A stretch of DNA of 64,000 bases, taken from the NCBI RefSeq assembly GCF_014839805.1, contig NC_051142.1, positions 4,526,001 through 4,590,000 of the forward strand, read 5' to 3'. This DNA comes from Manduca sexta. Lineage: Eukaryota; Arthropoda; Insecta; Lepidoptera; Sphingidae. Under the pieces are notes generated by a model that saw only the letters and a list, made by a program, of their open reading frames with translations, ran no database searches and was not told where the DNA came from. Shown here piece by piece: positions 1 to 12,535 of the stretch (position 1 is the first letter of the stretch; each line of letters begins with the position of its first letter). The translations under genes were made by a program, and so were the position numbers.

Positions 1-89
1 TTGAATTATATATTTTAACTGTATTGTTAATGATTTTCAAATTAAGTAAAATTAAAATTAACAATATGCAAGTATGGAAGTGAAATAAA

Positions 90-503
90 TCTATAATAAT
101 ATATAAGTCTGAAGAGTTTGTTTGTGTACTTGCACTTATCTCAGAAACTACTAAACCGATTTTGAAAAATTTTAAGGAATATGTAATGAAATGAAATAAA
201 TTTTTTGAACCTGTAAAATTATGTACAATATTTAGAATACGTCAATATTAACTCAGCACCAGTTCGGAAAGCATTCTCATCAGAGAAGAAGGAGAAGTAA
301 CTCTGTTATTACTATTTTCAAAATCAATTTAAGGTATAAACTACTGTGCATGATACAGAGAAATAATTAAATCTTTTGTATTGTTTGGAGCAGTACATTT
401 ATAAGAAAGTACATTACTCCTGAGTGATATGGGCTATTTTTTATCTTGGGAAATTAATCCCGAAGAAACTTTTAAACGCGACGGAGCCGTAGGCAAAATC
501 TAA
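90..503 (+). mobile_element. Degenerate non-autonomous Helitron-type element
   Basis: It begins TCTATAATAATATATAAG, followed by the GAAGAGTTTGTTTG block seen in the better copies at 19181-20558 and 24844-25966. It ends in a GC-rich block, then GGCAAAATCTAA, with A before the TC and T after the CTAA. A 5' TC, a 3' CTRR and insertion between A and T are Helitron hallmarks. The middle (about 245-300) resembles, in reverse, the retroposon tail at 23800-23950. It lies downstream of the partial gene's sixth exon, probably in an intron. Confidence 0.6.
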
Positions 504-664
504 TATCAAATAAGAGGAGAAAACAATATTTGAGCATACAACACAAACATTTGTTTCATTGCCACTTGCCATTAATCAGGTGGTCCCTGGCTGTGTCAAC
601 ATCCTTTATTAACATAATAAACCTCTTCCAGGTTAATAAATAATAATTAAATATATATACTCAC

Positions 665-3600
665 ATGATTTTCATTCTTGACACAAACTCTTTTGTTTAA
701 CAGTGAAGCTGACATGGCCATGTTACTATCTTTTGCACTTTCAGGCGGTATCACATTTGGTGGTTTTATATTTGTGGACCTTTTCAATATACTGGGAACT
801 GTTTTCTGGTCCACTACCAGCTGCATCTTTCCATTCAATTTTGCTTCCATATCAATGTTTGTTGGTGAATTCTCATTAACTACTTTAAAATAGAAGTTTT
901 GAAGGTAACCATTTCCTAAAAAAAGCAACCATTTATATCATAATTTGTCAATAAACATCTTTTATTATTCAGAATATTGATATTATCATAAATCATATTT
1001 AACTTTGTAACATTATTGATATTGTTGGTTTTGAAACAGCTTACCATAACTGGTTTTATTGCTGATAACATTCATAAACTAACCAGCTTTATAAAGACTT
1101 ATGTAATTAAGCTCAGAGGTGCATTTAAAATCTACAATTCCATGAGCAAATAAATAGACCATTGTGAATTTTTTGCAATTCAAAATATAAATACACTTTA
1201 CTTGTGATATAATACTACCTTTATGTGTTTGAGAAGAGCTAACATTAGTATCAACACTTTCTGGTTCTGTTTCAATTCCCTAGAAGGAAAGACTTAATTC
1301 ATTATTTCATAATTGGTAAATAAAATTATTTTAATAATTTTGAAAAACAAACCTTAATAATACCATTTTCAATGGCCACAACAGGCCTATTTCTTCCTAT
1401 TGGTCTAGTACTTGGCACAATTTCTGTTGGCGGGGGTGATTGGATTGGAACTGTTGACATGGAAAATGAAATTATTAATAATATCGCCAGATATTTTTTT
1501 CGCTTACACCCTTGTGCGCCACCCACAATAATCTTATCATAGTTAGTTTTTTAAAAGTTTGTAAAATATTCTGATGTTTGGATGTTTGTTAAAAGTAAAC
1601 ACAGTAATCGCTAAACAGAATTAATTGATATTTAAATTAAACTATTTTACGAATTTTATCGCGGTTTTAATATTTTACTTTTTTCCCGACGTTTCGAAGA
1701 TTTTGCAGCCTTCATGGTCACGGGGGGGGACTGAGGTGTTGTTCATCCGCTTATCAAAATATTAAAACCGCGACAAAATTCGTAAAATAGTTTAATTTAA
1801 ATGTCTAACATTTGCATAAACATAAGAAATCATTACAGAATTAATTGAAATTGGGCACATGGATGTGTGCTACTTTGTATCCCTTTAGATGAGTAACCGA
1901 TGTGTTAATATACACAGACTGTTAATCCTGATAATTTGATCCCAAGGCAAATAATGGGATATATTAAAATACATAATGCTGGCGTCGTAGAGTTGACGCT
2001 GGATTTCTACACGCCAGTTACCTCTTTACACATAAAGGTGCACATGTGAAGACACGCAGAGTGTCCGTGTATAAAAAACGCGCTATAATAAATAAAATAT
2101 GCCATCTATATAGGCACTTAGAGTGTGCACTTGTTTTATTTTACTGCCTAAATGGAAATGAGGTTGAAGTTATACTTGTAAACCTCTTACCTGATTTTTG
2201 GAGGAACAATTCAATATCTGCAAGGTTCAAGTTATTGGGAGGTTGATCTTCAAAATTTGACAACCAGTCACATGGTGACTGGGATGATTGTCTTGCCGAA
2301 GCACAACTTGAACTGCTAAATCAAAAAATAACATTAATACAATATCATAAATATCTAAATAACAGTAATCATAAAGCTAAAACAAACTTTCGTAAAGCAA
2401 TATAGACAATGGTTTGAAAGTCACCTAATACAAACACTGAATAAATAAACAAAAAAAAATATGAAATTTATTTTGGATAAGTTGTGCAAATTATAGAAGG
2501 TTGAAAATTATTTTTCATAACTTAAATAGAATTTAAGTAACAAAATGTGCATCACTTAAAACGTTTATACTTGTTTTAAAGTAGTACCTTTAATGTTTAA
2601 TAAAAAAAAAAGGATTTGAAAAACAAAATATGCTAGCACCATTTCTAGAATGAGGTAAGCTTAAGTGTATGTGTGTGTATTGTAGAAAGTAGAATAATTC
2701 ACCCAACCACCTTTAAATTAGACCTAGGTGAAGGTATGCTTTAACATAATCAGAAATTCGAATATACTGACTTTTTAGAATCATCGTCACTGCCTGAATC
2801 AGAATTACTGCTACTGTGTGATGATTTGAGGCTGCATCCAGGAGATATTGGTGGCACCAGTGCTGGTGCCGCATCAGCCAGTATCTGACTTGGTGATGCA
2901 TCAGTTGCATCTAACAGTGATGACCATTTGTAATCCTTTGACAGAAGCTCATCTAAAAAGTCCTCAGCTAAAACATAAGATTCTTAATTAACAGTCAATT
3001 CTCTTGAACCCAAAGAGTGTAGATAATATTTGGTATCATAATTTAAATTTCTATATATTTTTCAATTAGTAATTTTATTTTTTTTTAATAAATTTATATT
3101 TTATTTATTTGTATAATTTCTTGGTTGTATTTGCTTATAATGGGATTATTACAATTCTCTTTTATTGTGTTGATTACTAGTTTAGAGAACCTAGACTAAA
3201 TTTAGTTTGGTTTAAAAAAAATATTTGTTACATTACATGATTTTATGAAAATGGGATCTTATTGCCACTGACAATTCTATAGCAAATTATTTAATACTTA
3301 AACTAAAAAAAAATAATATGTAATTAACCTAAAAACTATCATAACTTTATTTCTGTGATAGGCTGAATATTAAAAAATACAATGAAACACTTTAGGTACA
3401 ATTACCAAAGATTATTAAATTAATCCTCAAAGAAGACAAACATATTACTAAATTAATACACAAAAAATTATAAAATTTGCCAATGAAAGCTTAATAAGGA
3501 TGTATGTATACATAAAAATAAGATAACATTGGCTTAGTATACATAGCACGACTTAGTATTTAATTATTATATTGATTATCTAGAATACAAAACTGAAAGT

Positions 3601-3763
3601 TTACTCAAGGACACGTGCAAATCATTATTGTCGGCAGGTGAATAACATGTGAAACCTCGCACACTTCATTGTTATTGTTAACCGAAAATTTGAGTAATAC
3701 GCCAATAAAATTGTACTTACCGTAAAAGCAGTCTTTAGTGTCGATCAAAATGTCTTCGTCCAT
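665..3763 (-). CDS. N-terminal half of an unrecognised acidic, Ser-rich protein (possible bZIP-type factor), partial
   Basis: Six exons on the minus strand join in consistent phase: 3763-3721 (start codon, MDEDILID...), 2967-2772, 2315-2191, 1450-1353, 1279-1219 and 915-665, giving 258 codons. The exon 2 donor is taken at 2771-2770 (GTCAGT) because it restores phase; the exon 3 acceptor is a TAGCAG, so three bases are uncertain. After exon 6 (donor GTGAGT at 664) the gene must continue beyond the left edge. The protein starts acidic (DELLSKDYKWSSLL), then runs Ser/Asp-rich (SSNSDSGSDDDS), then basic and Pro-rich (RPIGRNRPVVAIENG). No folded domain is visible. An acidic Ser-rich N-terminus with later basic patches would suit an ER-stress bZIP factor of the ATF6/CREB3 type, but no bZIP is in the window, so that is only a guess. 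Exon structure is fairly sure; identity is not. Confidence 0.6.
1630..1802. mobile_element. MITE with about 45-bp terminal inverted repeats
   Basis: The left end (ATTTAAATTAAACTATTTTA...) is repeated in inverse at the right end (...AAATAGTTTAATTTAAAT). The ends enclose a GC-richer core containing GACCATGAAGGCTGC or its close variant. A diverged second copy is at 38077-38307 and a core fragment is near 60228-60300. It sits in intron 3 of the partial gene at the left edge. Confidence 0.7.
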
Positions 3764-5671
3764 CTGAACAACAGTAGATAGGTTTTTACGCAGTCAATAT
3801 AAAAGGCCGCTAAATATAATATTCATATAAAAATCCATTTACAACATACACAAACTACCTCTATCCACAAATTTGACAAATGTGAAATGACAAACGTCAA
3901 TTGTCAACACGACAGTTACTATTAGTGTTGCCCGCCAACTTTTTAAGTAAGATGAAGCAAAGCCATTTTTTGTTGCCTGTAGGATGTGTGCAAGTCTGAG
4001 AGGGCAAGCTTTCCATATATATTATAAAATTCTCTTTGGTGCAAGCTATAGATATTGCACCAATCGCTTCGCACCAATCACGAAATTGGACCAATCAAAT
4101 CAAAGTTTTATTTAATATTTTTGAATTTTCTCAGGATCGGATCGAAGATTAAGACTGGGATTTTTTATTGAAAATAACCGCAAATCTACAAAGATAGCAT
4201 AAAATCTGAGGATAGAACTTATGTTGCGTCGGTCCTGTGAATCGTCCTGCCGACTTCTTAATTTGTGTAGAAACCTACCTATTGATACCCTACGTCGTCT
4301 ATTGTGCAATGTGCAGTAGGTATGAAGTATGAGACCGCCTGTTCGATGTAAATTAGTATTATAATGCTCTTTGATGTATAGAAACAATCTCAAAAAGTTT
4401 TACAGGGTACACCCTGACACAAAATACAATTGACAAAATTTAAATGATAAAAACAGCATTCTTCAAAGCATTTTGTTTATTTCATTGATGTGATAAATAT
4501 ACAACAGCTGCGAATTCGTAGAGAGCGTTAATTTTTAAAATGAATTGAATGTTTTATGTAGAGAGTAGGGCATTTTTGAACACTTAATTTTTTGTTTTGT
4601 TTATGAAATAATTCAAATAAAGTTCTCTTATGTAGCAATAAGTACAAGGTTATACAATATTTTTCATATGAGTAGTTGTTATGTGGCTTATTGCCGCAAT
4701 GCTAAAATAATTTTTGGGTGATAAAACGGCGTTTAAACAAATTTAAAAGATTTTTCAAAGCTTATCCAGTTCAAAGATTCCCCTCTCACTTACAGTCATA
4801 ATTTTAATACAGATATATAGTTTTAATTGAACTAATAAGAACATAGTAATTAATTGTATTTAAGATTATTGAAATACATAAAATTATACTAGTGTGGGAA
4901 TTGTTGAAGCAAATTATGTACTAAGCTATAATTTGGATTTACAAATGTTATCATCATTTATTATCCTGGGCAATTTAATCCCCTAAAATAACCTTTCTAA
5001 TCAGTATCTACTATGATTATTTTGTCTGTTTCATTTAGAACCTTACTAATTACCATTTTTAAGTTACTTTCAATTATGCAATGATTGGTTTGCTTCTTCT
5101 GACTATATTGATGGCACATAAATATGAAGATAAAACACTTCCTATGATTAATATTTAATAATGATGTATGTGGAATGCATCATTTACTAATAAAGGTGGG
5201 TATTGCGTAATAGATCAGTTCACCTTTAAAGAAACGGAAGAAAAGGAAGACAATAATATTTTAAAACAGTGGACATTTTTTAAACACAATTGCAGTTTTA
5301 TATTATGTAAGTATATCTACGTATTTTATACATTAATTTGTACACCATAAAATTAAAATCGAGTATTTACAAGTAGATAACAATGTTGGTCGAAGGTTAA
5401 ACAATAACTGCGCTCCGATCTGAAAGACACTTATTTGGCCTTTTCAAATCTGTCAGGCTAAGTTTATCACCTTGACCTATCACAGCTTGTAGTAATACCT
5501 ACACAACTTTTTAAACATTATTTTACACATTACTTTATGCATATAAATAATTGAATTGATTAACAAAAATAAGTAAAAAAAAAGACATTAACATAGCCGG
5601 TATAGTTCTAGTAATATTTTTCTTGAAATGGATTAAAAATTAAAACCTCATTACTTTTTGCGATCTACAAA
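3764..5671. other. Intergenic stretch, no gene seen
   Basis: AT-rich DNA between the start of the partial gene (3763) and the Torsin stop codon (5672). It should contain the promoter and 5' UTR of the former and the 3' UTR of the latter. No conserved open frame, RNA gene or clear repeat stands out; open frames here are short and have no domain. Confidence 0.5.
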
Positions 5672-8600
5672 CTAAAGATCCTCCTTAGGTTTAAACTTTT
5701 CTACGACATATGGAACTTTCCTCGTCAGCCTCTTGCAGCCGCTGTTGGCAAATATAGCTTTATCTTCTGTAGGTCCGTACGTTATCACGCTCATAGCGTC
5801 GCTACAAATAGAAATACACAGCAGTTAGGGCAGTGGAAGTATCAAAACCTTTTAATGCAGACATCTATAGAAATCATAATATTTTATTCAATAATTTGTG
5901 AGTGCTTCATCTTACTTCTTATCAATATTATAAATGCTCAAGTTCACGAAAATGTTTAGATGTTTGGTAGAAGTGAATGCAGAAACCGCGGAATGCATTT
6001 TGAAGAAATTTGACACATGGGTAAATCATGTTCTAGATATAGGCAACTCTTTTTCCCAGCAAGATTTTTTCATGGAAAGTTGCGATTAGCACATGTACAG
6101 TTTACATAGTGTAACAACACTCGCTTGACTAAAACAGGGGATATTAACAGCGGATTTTTTTCGGTTAAGTATAGTATAAATTTAAAACAGAATTTAACTT
6201 ACCTCAACATTTCTGCACTGGGGTCTTCTATGCCATTTTCTCGGAAAATTTGTAATGCGCACATTTCCACGTGATGCTGCTCAAGAGGTAAAAAAGGCAC
6301 ATAGTGGTCAATTAAGTGTTGTGTAATTATTGTGGACTCTTTGAAACCACCTGTAAAATAAGGAATTAAGTATGAACATTTATAATAAATCAACCTTACA
6401 GTTATAAAAGAATATGTGAGTATAATTTTTTAATATTTTTGATAATAATCTCGGTGGCTTTCTTATTTTTGTTTATTGCAAAATACATATATTTACAAAA
6501 CTTTAATTTAGCAACTCCCCACTGCACAAATGCAAATTTGTGTGTAACTTTAATGGACATAGACTTCAATATAGTTACTAACTATAAAATGTATAAATAT
6601 GACACTTGGATTGTGCATCAATGTGAATAGGCACTTACTAAAAACGACTACAATAATTACAAGTTTCGCATTTTATTGTTAATATATTTTAAGATAGTGT
6701 AGTTATACAATTGATATCCACATTTGTTTTTCAATAAAACCATCAGTGACAGGACGCCGTTTTATCCCCGTAAACCATAATTTTTTTGTAGTCATAAAAA
6801 TTACAGCATACAAAGTTGAAGGAATAAAAATTGAATGGGAAAATTAGGAAAATTACCTTCAAAATATGATCTTTTCCGTATAATGGGTTCAAAGTCATGA
6901 AAATCAACTTCATTTCTTTTGATGCCATCTTCAATAAGTTTCAAGAGATTGTTTGCTATGTCTAATCCTCCAATGTTCGATATAAAAATAAAAATACTAT
7001 CTCTGAAAATGTTTTTTAATATAAATCATTACAATTTTGTGGTGATGGTGGAAGTCTAAAAACTGCCACAGTGCCCATGTTAGTATACATGTGGCGTTTC
7101 GGGAAAAAGTATGTGCGGTTTCAAACTGATTGATGGAATTGCGTCAACTGTCGCAGGATATTCTTCGCTCCTCTATTGATGCTCTATATGAACTTGTCTC
7201 TATCACCGGATGCATTGGAGTCTCTTTGCCATATTCATATTTAAATATAATTTAATAAATCAAGGCTAAGGTGCGTTGCTACTATTTATGAACATTGGTA
7301 GTGCTTACTTACAGGTAAATGGGTTTATTAATTATTAAAATTTCTATCCTACACAGAGCAATAGAGCAAGATGAAGTTAAAATGAGAACTAATATTTGAG
7401 AAAATGACTTTATGAGAATTATGAAAACAAATTTGTTACCTGTAATCAATTCCATCGACAGTCTGATGATGATCAAGCATAGGTCTTATAATATCCAATA
7501 TAGTTGGACACATCTTTTCTATTTCATCAAATATAATTAAAGACTTAGGACATTTTTCCACAGTTTCATTCAATATGCTGATTAAATGTTTCTGCAACAA
7601 TAAGAACTCTTAAATTTTTACCAGAGAAAAAGTAAAAGATTTTCAAACATATTTTATTCATTTCAGTGCTTCCATATTTAAAATTTGATTTAGGGAATGA
7701 GAATATTTTTAACTATAAAATTTGAACATAGAATATAATTTAAAGAATTTACCCTTTAGAAAGGAGGGAAGACGTCAGACAGGTCTAGTATGATAACAAG
7801 CGGAAATTATAAGGTTAGTACACTGTGCATGAACTTTAACCAATTTAGTTTGAGTTTCTATATAATAGTTAATTTTAACATGTATCTATACATATATAAA
7901 AAAAAAACTTTATATATTTAAAAAAAAAACACAAAAAGAAAATATAAAGAATTTTTATTTTCAAACAGGCTGGCATGGTTGTGTTGACTGGTAAGCATTT
8001 TTCATCAGTTGGCTTAACATCAGGTTTAGTGAGGTCACTATGCAATGCATGAATTTATTTATAATGCTCTGTATTTACCTTCTTAACATCTAAATTACTA
8101 CATCCAAAATCTTTTTCACCCATGAAGAATTTCACGTATTTACTTTTCATGCCATTTTTATAGAGAGCATCAGCTACCATGGTAGCTGCATAATTTTTTC
8201 CCACACCAGTCCAGCCATGCAGACTGATAACCAAAGCCTTTTCGTTGAAGCCAGTAGTTTTCTTTACTGCCTTTTTATGTGCAGTGAGAATGTTCACTAA
8301 CTCTTTCACTAGTGGCTGACCAAACATTTTTTCAGTCAAGGACTGATTTAATTCTGAAAAATAGAAAAATAAAGAAAGTTTTAAATCATTTCATGATCAA
8401 TGAATTAAATATGTGTACTCGAAGTCAAAGTGACCAATATAATTTGTAACATATGCAGTGTGACCAGATTTATATTGAACACTAGCTTCCGCCCGCAGCT
8501 TCGCCCGCGTGGATTTCGGGTTTCAAAAATGGAGAAGGTGCTCAATTTGTCGGGATGTTTTTTTAATTTATGGTGGTATGCAGGTGGTCCGATTGTCCGG

Positions 8601-10899
8601 TCAGGGTCTGATGATGGGATCCTGGTGAAATCGAAGGAACTTTTAACCATTAAGGTTGCACACGAAATGACGGAAGCTTAAAAATGGAGTAACTTCTCCC
8701 GTTTTCCCAACATTTTCCATCACTGCTATGCTCCTATTAATTGTAGCGTGATGAAAAGTATACTATAACCAGCTCAGGAGTATGAAAAATAATTGTACCA
8801 AGTTAAGTTAAAATCCGTCGAGTAGTTTTTGTTTCTATAACGGTTATACACACAGACAGACAAAAATTTTACTAATTGCATTTTTGGCATCAGTATCGAT
8901 CCCTAATCACCCCCATTTATTTTGGAAATATATTTCATGTACAGAATTGACCTCTCTACAGATTTATTATAAGTATAGATATGCAAAAGTAGCTCAAAAA
9001 TTGTCCATAACGAAAACATGCATTTTAAAGTAAAACAAAAGAAATAATATCGTGAAGCCAACCAAATAACTAATGATATATTAAATTTTGTGACCGTTCA
9101 ATTTAGTCGGGTCCGCGATATCACTTTTGTTGAGTTTCAGAACGCGACATTACATTATTATATTCTGTGCTCCAACGCACACTGCTTTGATGTTAGGAAC
9201 ACACCTACATTGCTTAGACAACAGTGAACTTTATACAATAGCAATAAAGCTCAAATTGACACTACGTATTAGTTAGAAAACGTTTGTATGGGAAATAGAA
9301 AAATGCTGTTTTGAGGATTTTTCCGGCAATTATTCGAATTTTTCTCACCTTTTAAAACTTCCCTAGACCTCCACGAATAATTCAAGACCAAGATAAGATA
9401 AATCCGTTCAGCCGTTCTCGAGTTTTAGCGAGACTAACGAACAGCAATTCATTTTTATATATATAGATTAAGTAACTGTACTGTTTACTCAAAACTTAAA
9501 TTATTTAATGAAGAATGGCTAGTCCCTTCCCATTCTATGCCGTTCAATTAAATTTTGCTTAATTTGGTGAGATGGTTTTCTTTGTCAAAAATGAATGAAA
9601 CTTGTTATGCAAGTTTTTATTTAAACCTGCTTGTTTGTTCTTTTGCTGGATTATCCAATAAGTGAATAGTTATAATATGCACTATATTCATTCTTTACTA
9701 TAGAACAGTAAAGAATATTATTGCATTACTGATAAAGATGTCTCAGTCCTTATCATTGTTAATGATATATTTATAGTGGTATTTATGATCAGCCTATCTC
9801 CTGTCTGACATTACATTTTATAATACTGATTATCATTATAACTTTAATTTTATCAGCCAAAAATTTCTTTCTCACACTTACAATTAAAGTGACTGAATTA
9901 AAAAAAAAAAATGTTTTTGGGAAATCACAGAAGATGCATTTAGGAACTGAACTGTTTCATTGGACATAAATTTGTATATCCAAATAAATAGCTGAATGGA
10001 TAATAAACTTTAAATGTATGCAGAATATGAACCACAGATTTGGATGGATATCACCATCCCTCAATGAAATGTTTGAAAATAAGATACTAGCCATGAAATT
10101 TCCTCTTTTAATTTGATTATTTGATTTATACACATTACATAATGATTTAGACCTCTGCTAACATAGTAATAAATTATAATATTATGGATATTCAAAATAC
10201 TTTATGTTACAGAATAGGAAAAAAGTACACTGGCGGAATTCATAAGGGTAGCTATAGAAACTCTAGACTAATAATGTATCAACTATATGAAATAACTATA
10301 CATAACTATCTGTATCTGAATTGGCTATAATATGACAATATAAATATAATTGCATTGGGTGTAACTCCTGTAACATTATATTTAATTAATAAATAAATAA
10401 ATGAATAAAAACTTTCCTATTATATACTATAACAAGGAGAACATTTGTACACAATTTAAAATGTAAAAGAATAAGTACTGATCCAGAGAATCACCAAGTA
10501 ATGACGTATATTATAAACAATCTAAAACTAACGACTACCCTTTTAACTATTTAATAGTTCTAACAAAATGATTAATCTTCAATTAAAATATTAGAACAAT
10601 GAATGAAAGGCAATAGTTGTGTTATATGGCAGTGCTCTATTATTATGCAAATTAGTCAAATTAATATGCGCTTTAAAATAATACTATTACTTACTATCTA
10701 CGTCGTAAGGAATGTAGTGGTCGGTACAGCACTCAGCGTACCGACAGTAAGTGTTTTCCTTTATCGAATCGAACCAGCCGCCGGCGACACCTGCTACCAT
10801 GGTAGAGCCCAACAATATCGTAGTGAACTCGCTGCATGCGTAGTTTACACACAAAAACAACACCAAATATACGCAACCATATATCGTTCTGAATAACAT
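5672..10899 (-). CDS. Torsin: Torsin, AAA+ ATPase of the ER lumen and nuclear envelope (complete, six exons)
   Basis: Coding exons: 10899-10695, 8353-8079, 7591-7440, 7002-6857, 6350-6203 and 5801-5672. They total 1,056 nt (351 residues plus stop), close to the usual torsin length, and all phases match. The N-terminus is a hydrophobic signal (MLFRTIYGCVYLVLFLC). The Cys-rich torsin lead-in follows (YCRYAECC), then Walker A GWTGVGKN (about residues 115-122), with Asn after Lys as in torsins. Walker B is IIFDEIEK (179-186), sensor 1 is the Asn of FISN (about 220), and the torsin sensor-2 GCK is at 330-332. Torsins are known to need a LAP1/LULL1-type partner for ATP hydrolysis and to act on nuclear-envelope and ER membranes. 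The start was chosen at MLFR because the upstream in-frame Met lacks a signal-like context. The C-terminus reads KEDL, a possible ER-retrieval variant. HERC2 lies divergently upstream. Confidence 0.95.
8482..9467 (-). mobile_element. Non-autonomous Helitron-type element in Torsin intron 1
   Basis: Read on the minus strand it starts TCTATATATATAAAAATG and ends in a GC-rich hairpin (GCGGGCGAAGCTGCGGGC) followed by GGAAGCTAG. A precedes the TC and T follows the CTAG. These are the 5' TC, subterminal hairpin and 3' CTRR of Helitrons, inserted in an AT dinucleotide. There is no Rep/helicase coding, so it is non-autonomous. It belongs to a different subfamily from the array-bearing copies in HERC2. 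Confidence 0.75.
9468..10694. other. Rest of Torsin intron 1, nothing recognised
   Basis: AT-rich sequence between the Helitron and Torsin exon 1. No coding frame with a domain, no RNA gene and no clear repeat ends are visible. Confidence 0.5.
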
Positions 10900-12535
10900 T
10901 TTCTTTGTTTGTTTAAAGAGCTTAAAACACCTGATAGAAATACAAACGTTAGTCAATGCTTTTTGATAATAATAAAGAGCATGCGTATATATTTTGTACT
11001 TTATAACGTTTGTATAATAAAAACAAAAGACGTGATCTATGATAATCTCCCGGCACTTATTATTATAACAAAAAATCGTGTTTCAACTTTGAATTGAACT
11101 GCACTCAGAGAACTTTTACACAGAATACCAAAGACAAACTCAAAGAATACTACATAAAATCCATACTACTGACAGAAACCTTTCATGGTGTCAGCTGCAG
11201 TCAGCTGTCTACCGACAACTAAGTAATGCCCGATATGTTTTTTGAAATATGCGCAAAGTGGATGAAGAAATCCCCAATACATAAGGTTTCCAAGAAAAAA
11301 TAATGTTCAAAGAATGCAAGAATTTTCTAATTTCTATATACAAAAACGTTTTTTAAGAATTGTTTTTTGTTTTGTTAGTTTTTAAATTTGAATTAAAATA
11401 ATTTAAGGTTCCCTCAGTGGCGTTTAATTACAGCAATTTGGGGGAAATCCCTTCAGTTTGAAGCCCTACAGTCAAGTGTCAAGTTTCAACCAAAGTCGAA
11501 ATAAAAAATAACTTGATCTTTTGTAAAAAATAAAACTAAAGACAAATACCATAATAATGAAAGCAGTAATCCCTACTATGCTAAAGCATTTCGACATAAG
11601 TGAAATATATTATTATACAATATTTTGTTTCACGGGCCTTTCTGGTATAAAGATCATAAGGGGTCGCTTATACATCCGAAATGGTAATCTGAATTCTGAT
11701 TAGAGTTCCGTTTCTGAATTCAGACGCTTCCAATCCCATACAAATTAAAATTTTGTGCTAGCTAAGCAAAATTCAAAATTCAAAATCTCCTCGCGACTGT
11801 CATCCAACTGTTTTCGCAGAATCTTATAATACTTCGGTCACATTGCAAGAAAATACGGTGACAACCTCGTGAAGATAATCATGGAGATCCGCATCGCTTT
11901 TTACCATACAGTTTACAGCGTCTTCCACACCGCCAGACAGAAACAGATGGAGAGGATGGAGAAACCTCGTTCGAGATAAAGTAATACAGAGGGAAGGTCA
12001 CGACCCTCGATATTAAGGAATACGACTCAAGAAGAAGAAGCACTTCACGAATAAGCACTCATTCATTAATTATGTAAATGATTCTTATTATGTTAAATTG
12101 ATCTGAATGAATGACATTGGCGAGCATATTGAATTCAGATCAAAAATTCATACTGTAATTTATAATATTTTACCAATTATATATAACTTTATTTGGATAT
12201 TTTTAGAGTAAGATATACCAAAATGATGATACGTGACGCATATTAATATTATTTAAATCCAATTTTAAATTATTGGAGATAAATCTTTGCAGAAATATTT
12301 TCGTGTAGAGAAACGTGATGAATTTGACAACACATTTTTTTGACTTGAGAGTTGAGCTGATTGATTTGTCGATTTGTATTTGTGATTTGCCGATGAATTA
12401 TTTTTAAATGTTTTTTTGGCGCTATTTCGAAATGAATATTCGTGAACAGCTTTGTGATTTGGTTTTAAGCTAGGACAAAGAATCCGTATTTTTTACAATG
12501 CATTTTTAGGTGTGTAGAAAGGGCCGGTTGCGAAA
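10900..12535. promoter_or_regulatory. Shared 5' region of the divergent Torsin and HERC2 genes
   Basis: The 1.6 kb separating the two start codons must hold both promoters and 5' UTRs; no TATA or initiator can be called with confidence. About 11840-12045 resembles a decayed LINE 3' end: a GGTCACGACCCTC-like stretch, then a (GAA)n tail. Just before the HERC2 ATG there is a TTTTTAG at about 12505-12511, which could be the acceptor of a 5' UTR intron. The ATG context is GCGAAAATGT, with A at -3. Confidence 0.4.
11840..12045 (+). repeat. Probable LINE 3'-end fragment
   Basis: The text reads like the C-terminal Trp/Arg-rich end of a non-LTR ORF2 (a ...GATGGAGAAACCTCG... stretch), then GGTCACGACCCTC, and ends in a GAAGAAGAAG tail. 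Only the tail end is present, and the call rests on general resemblance. Confidence 0.4.
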
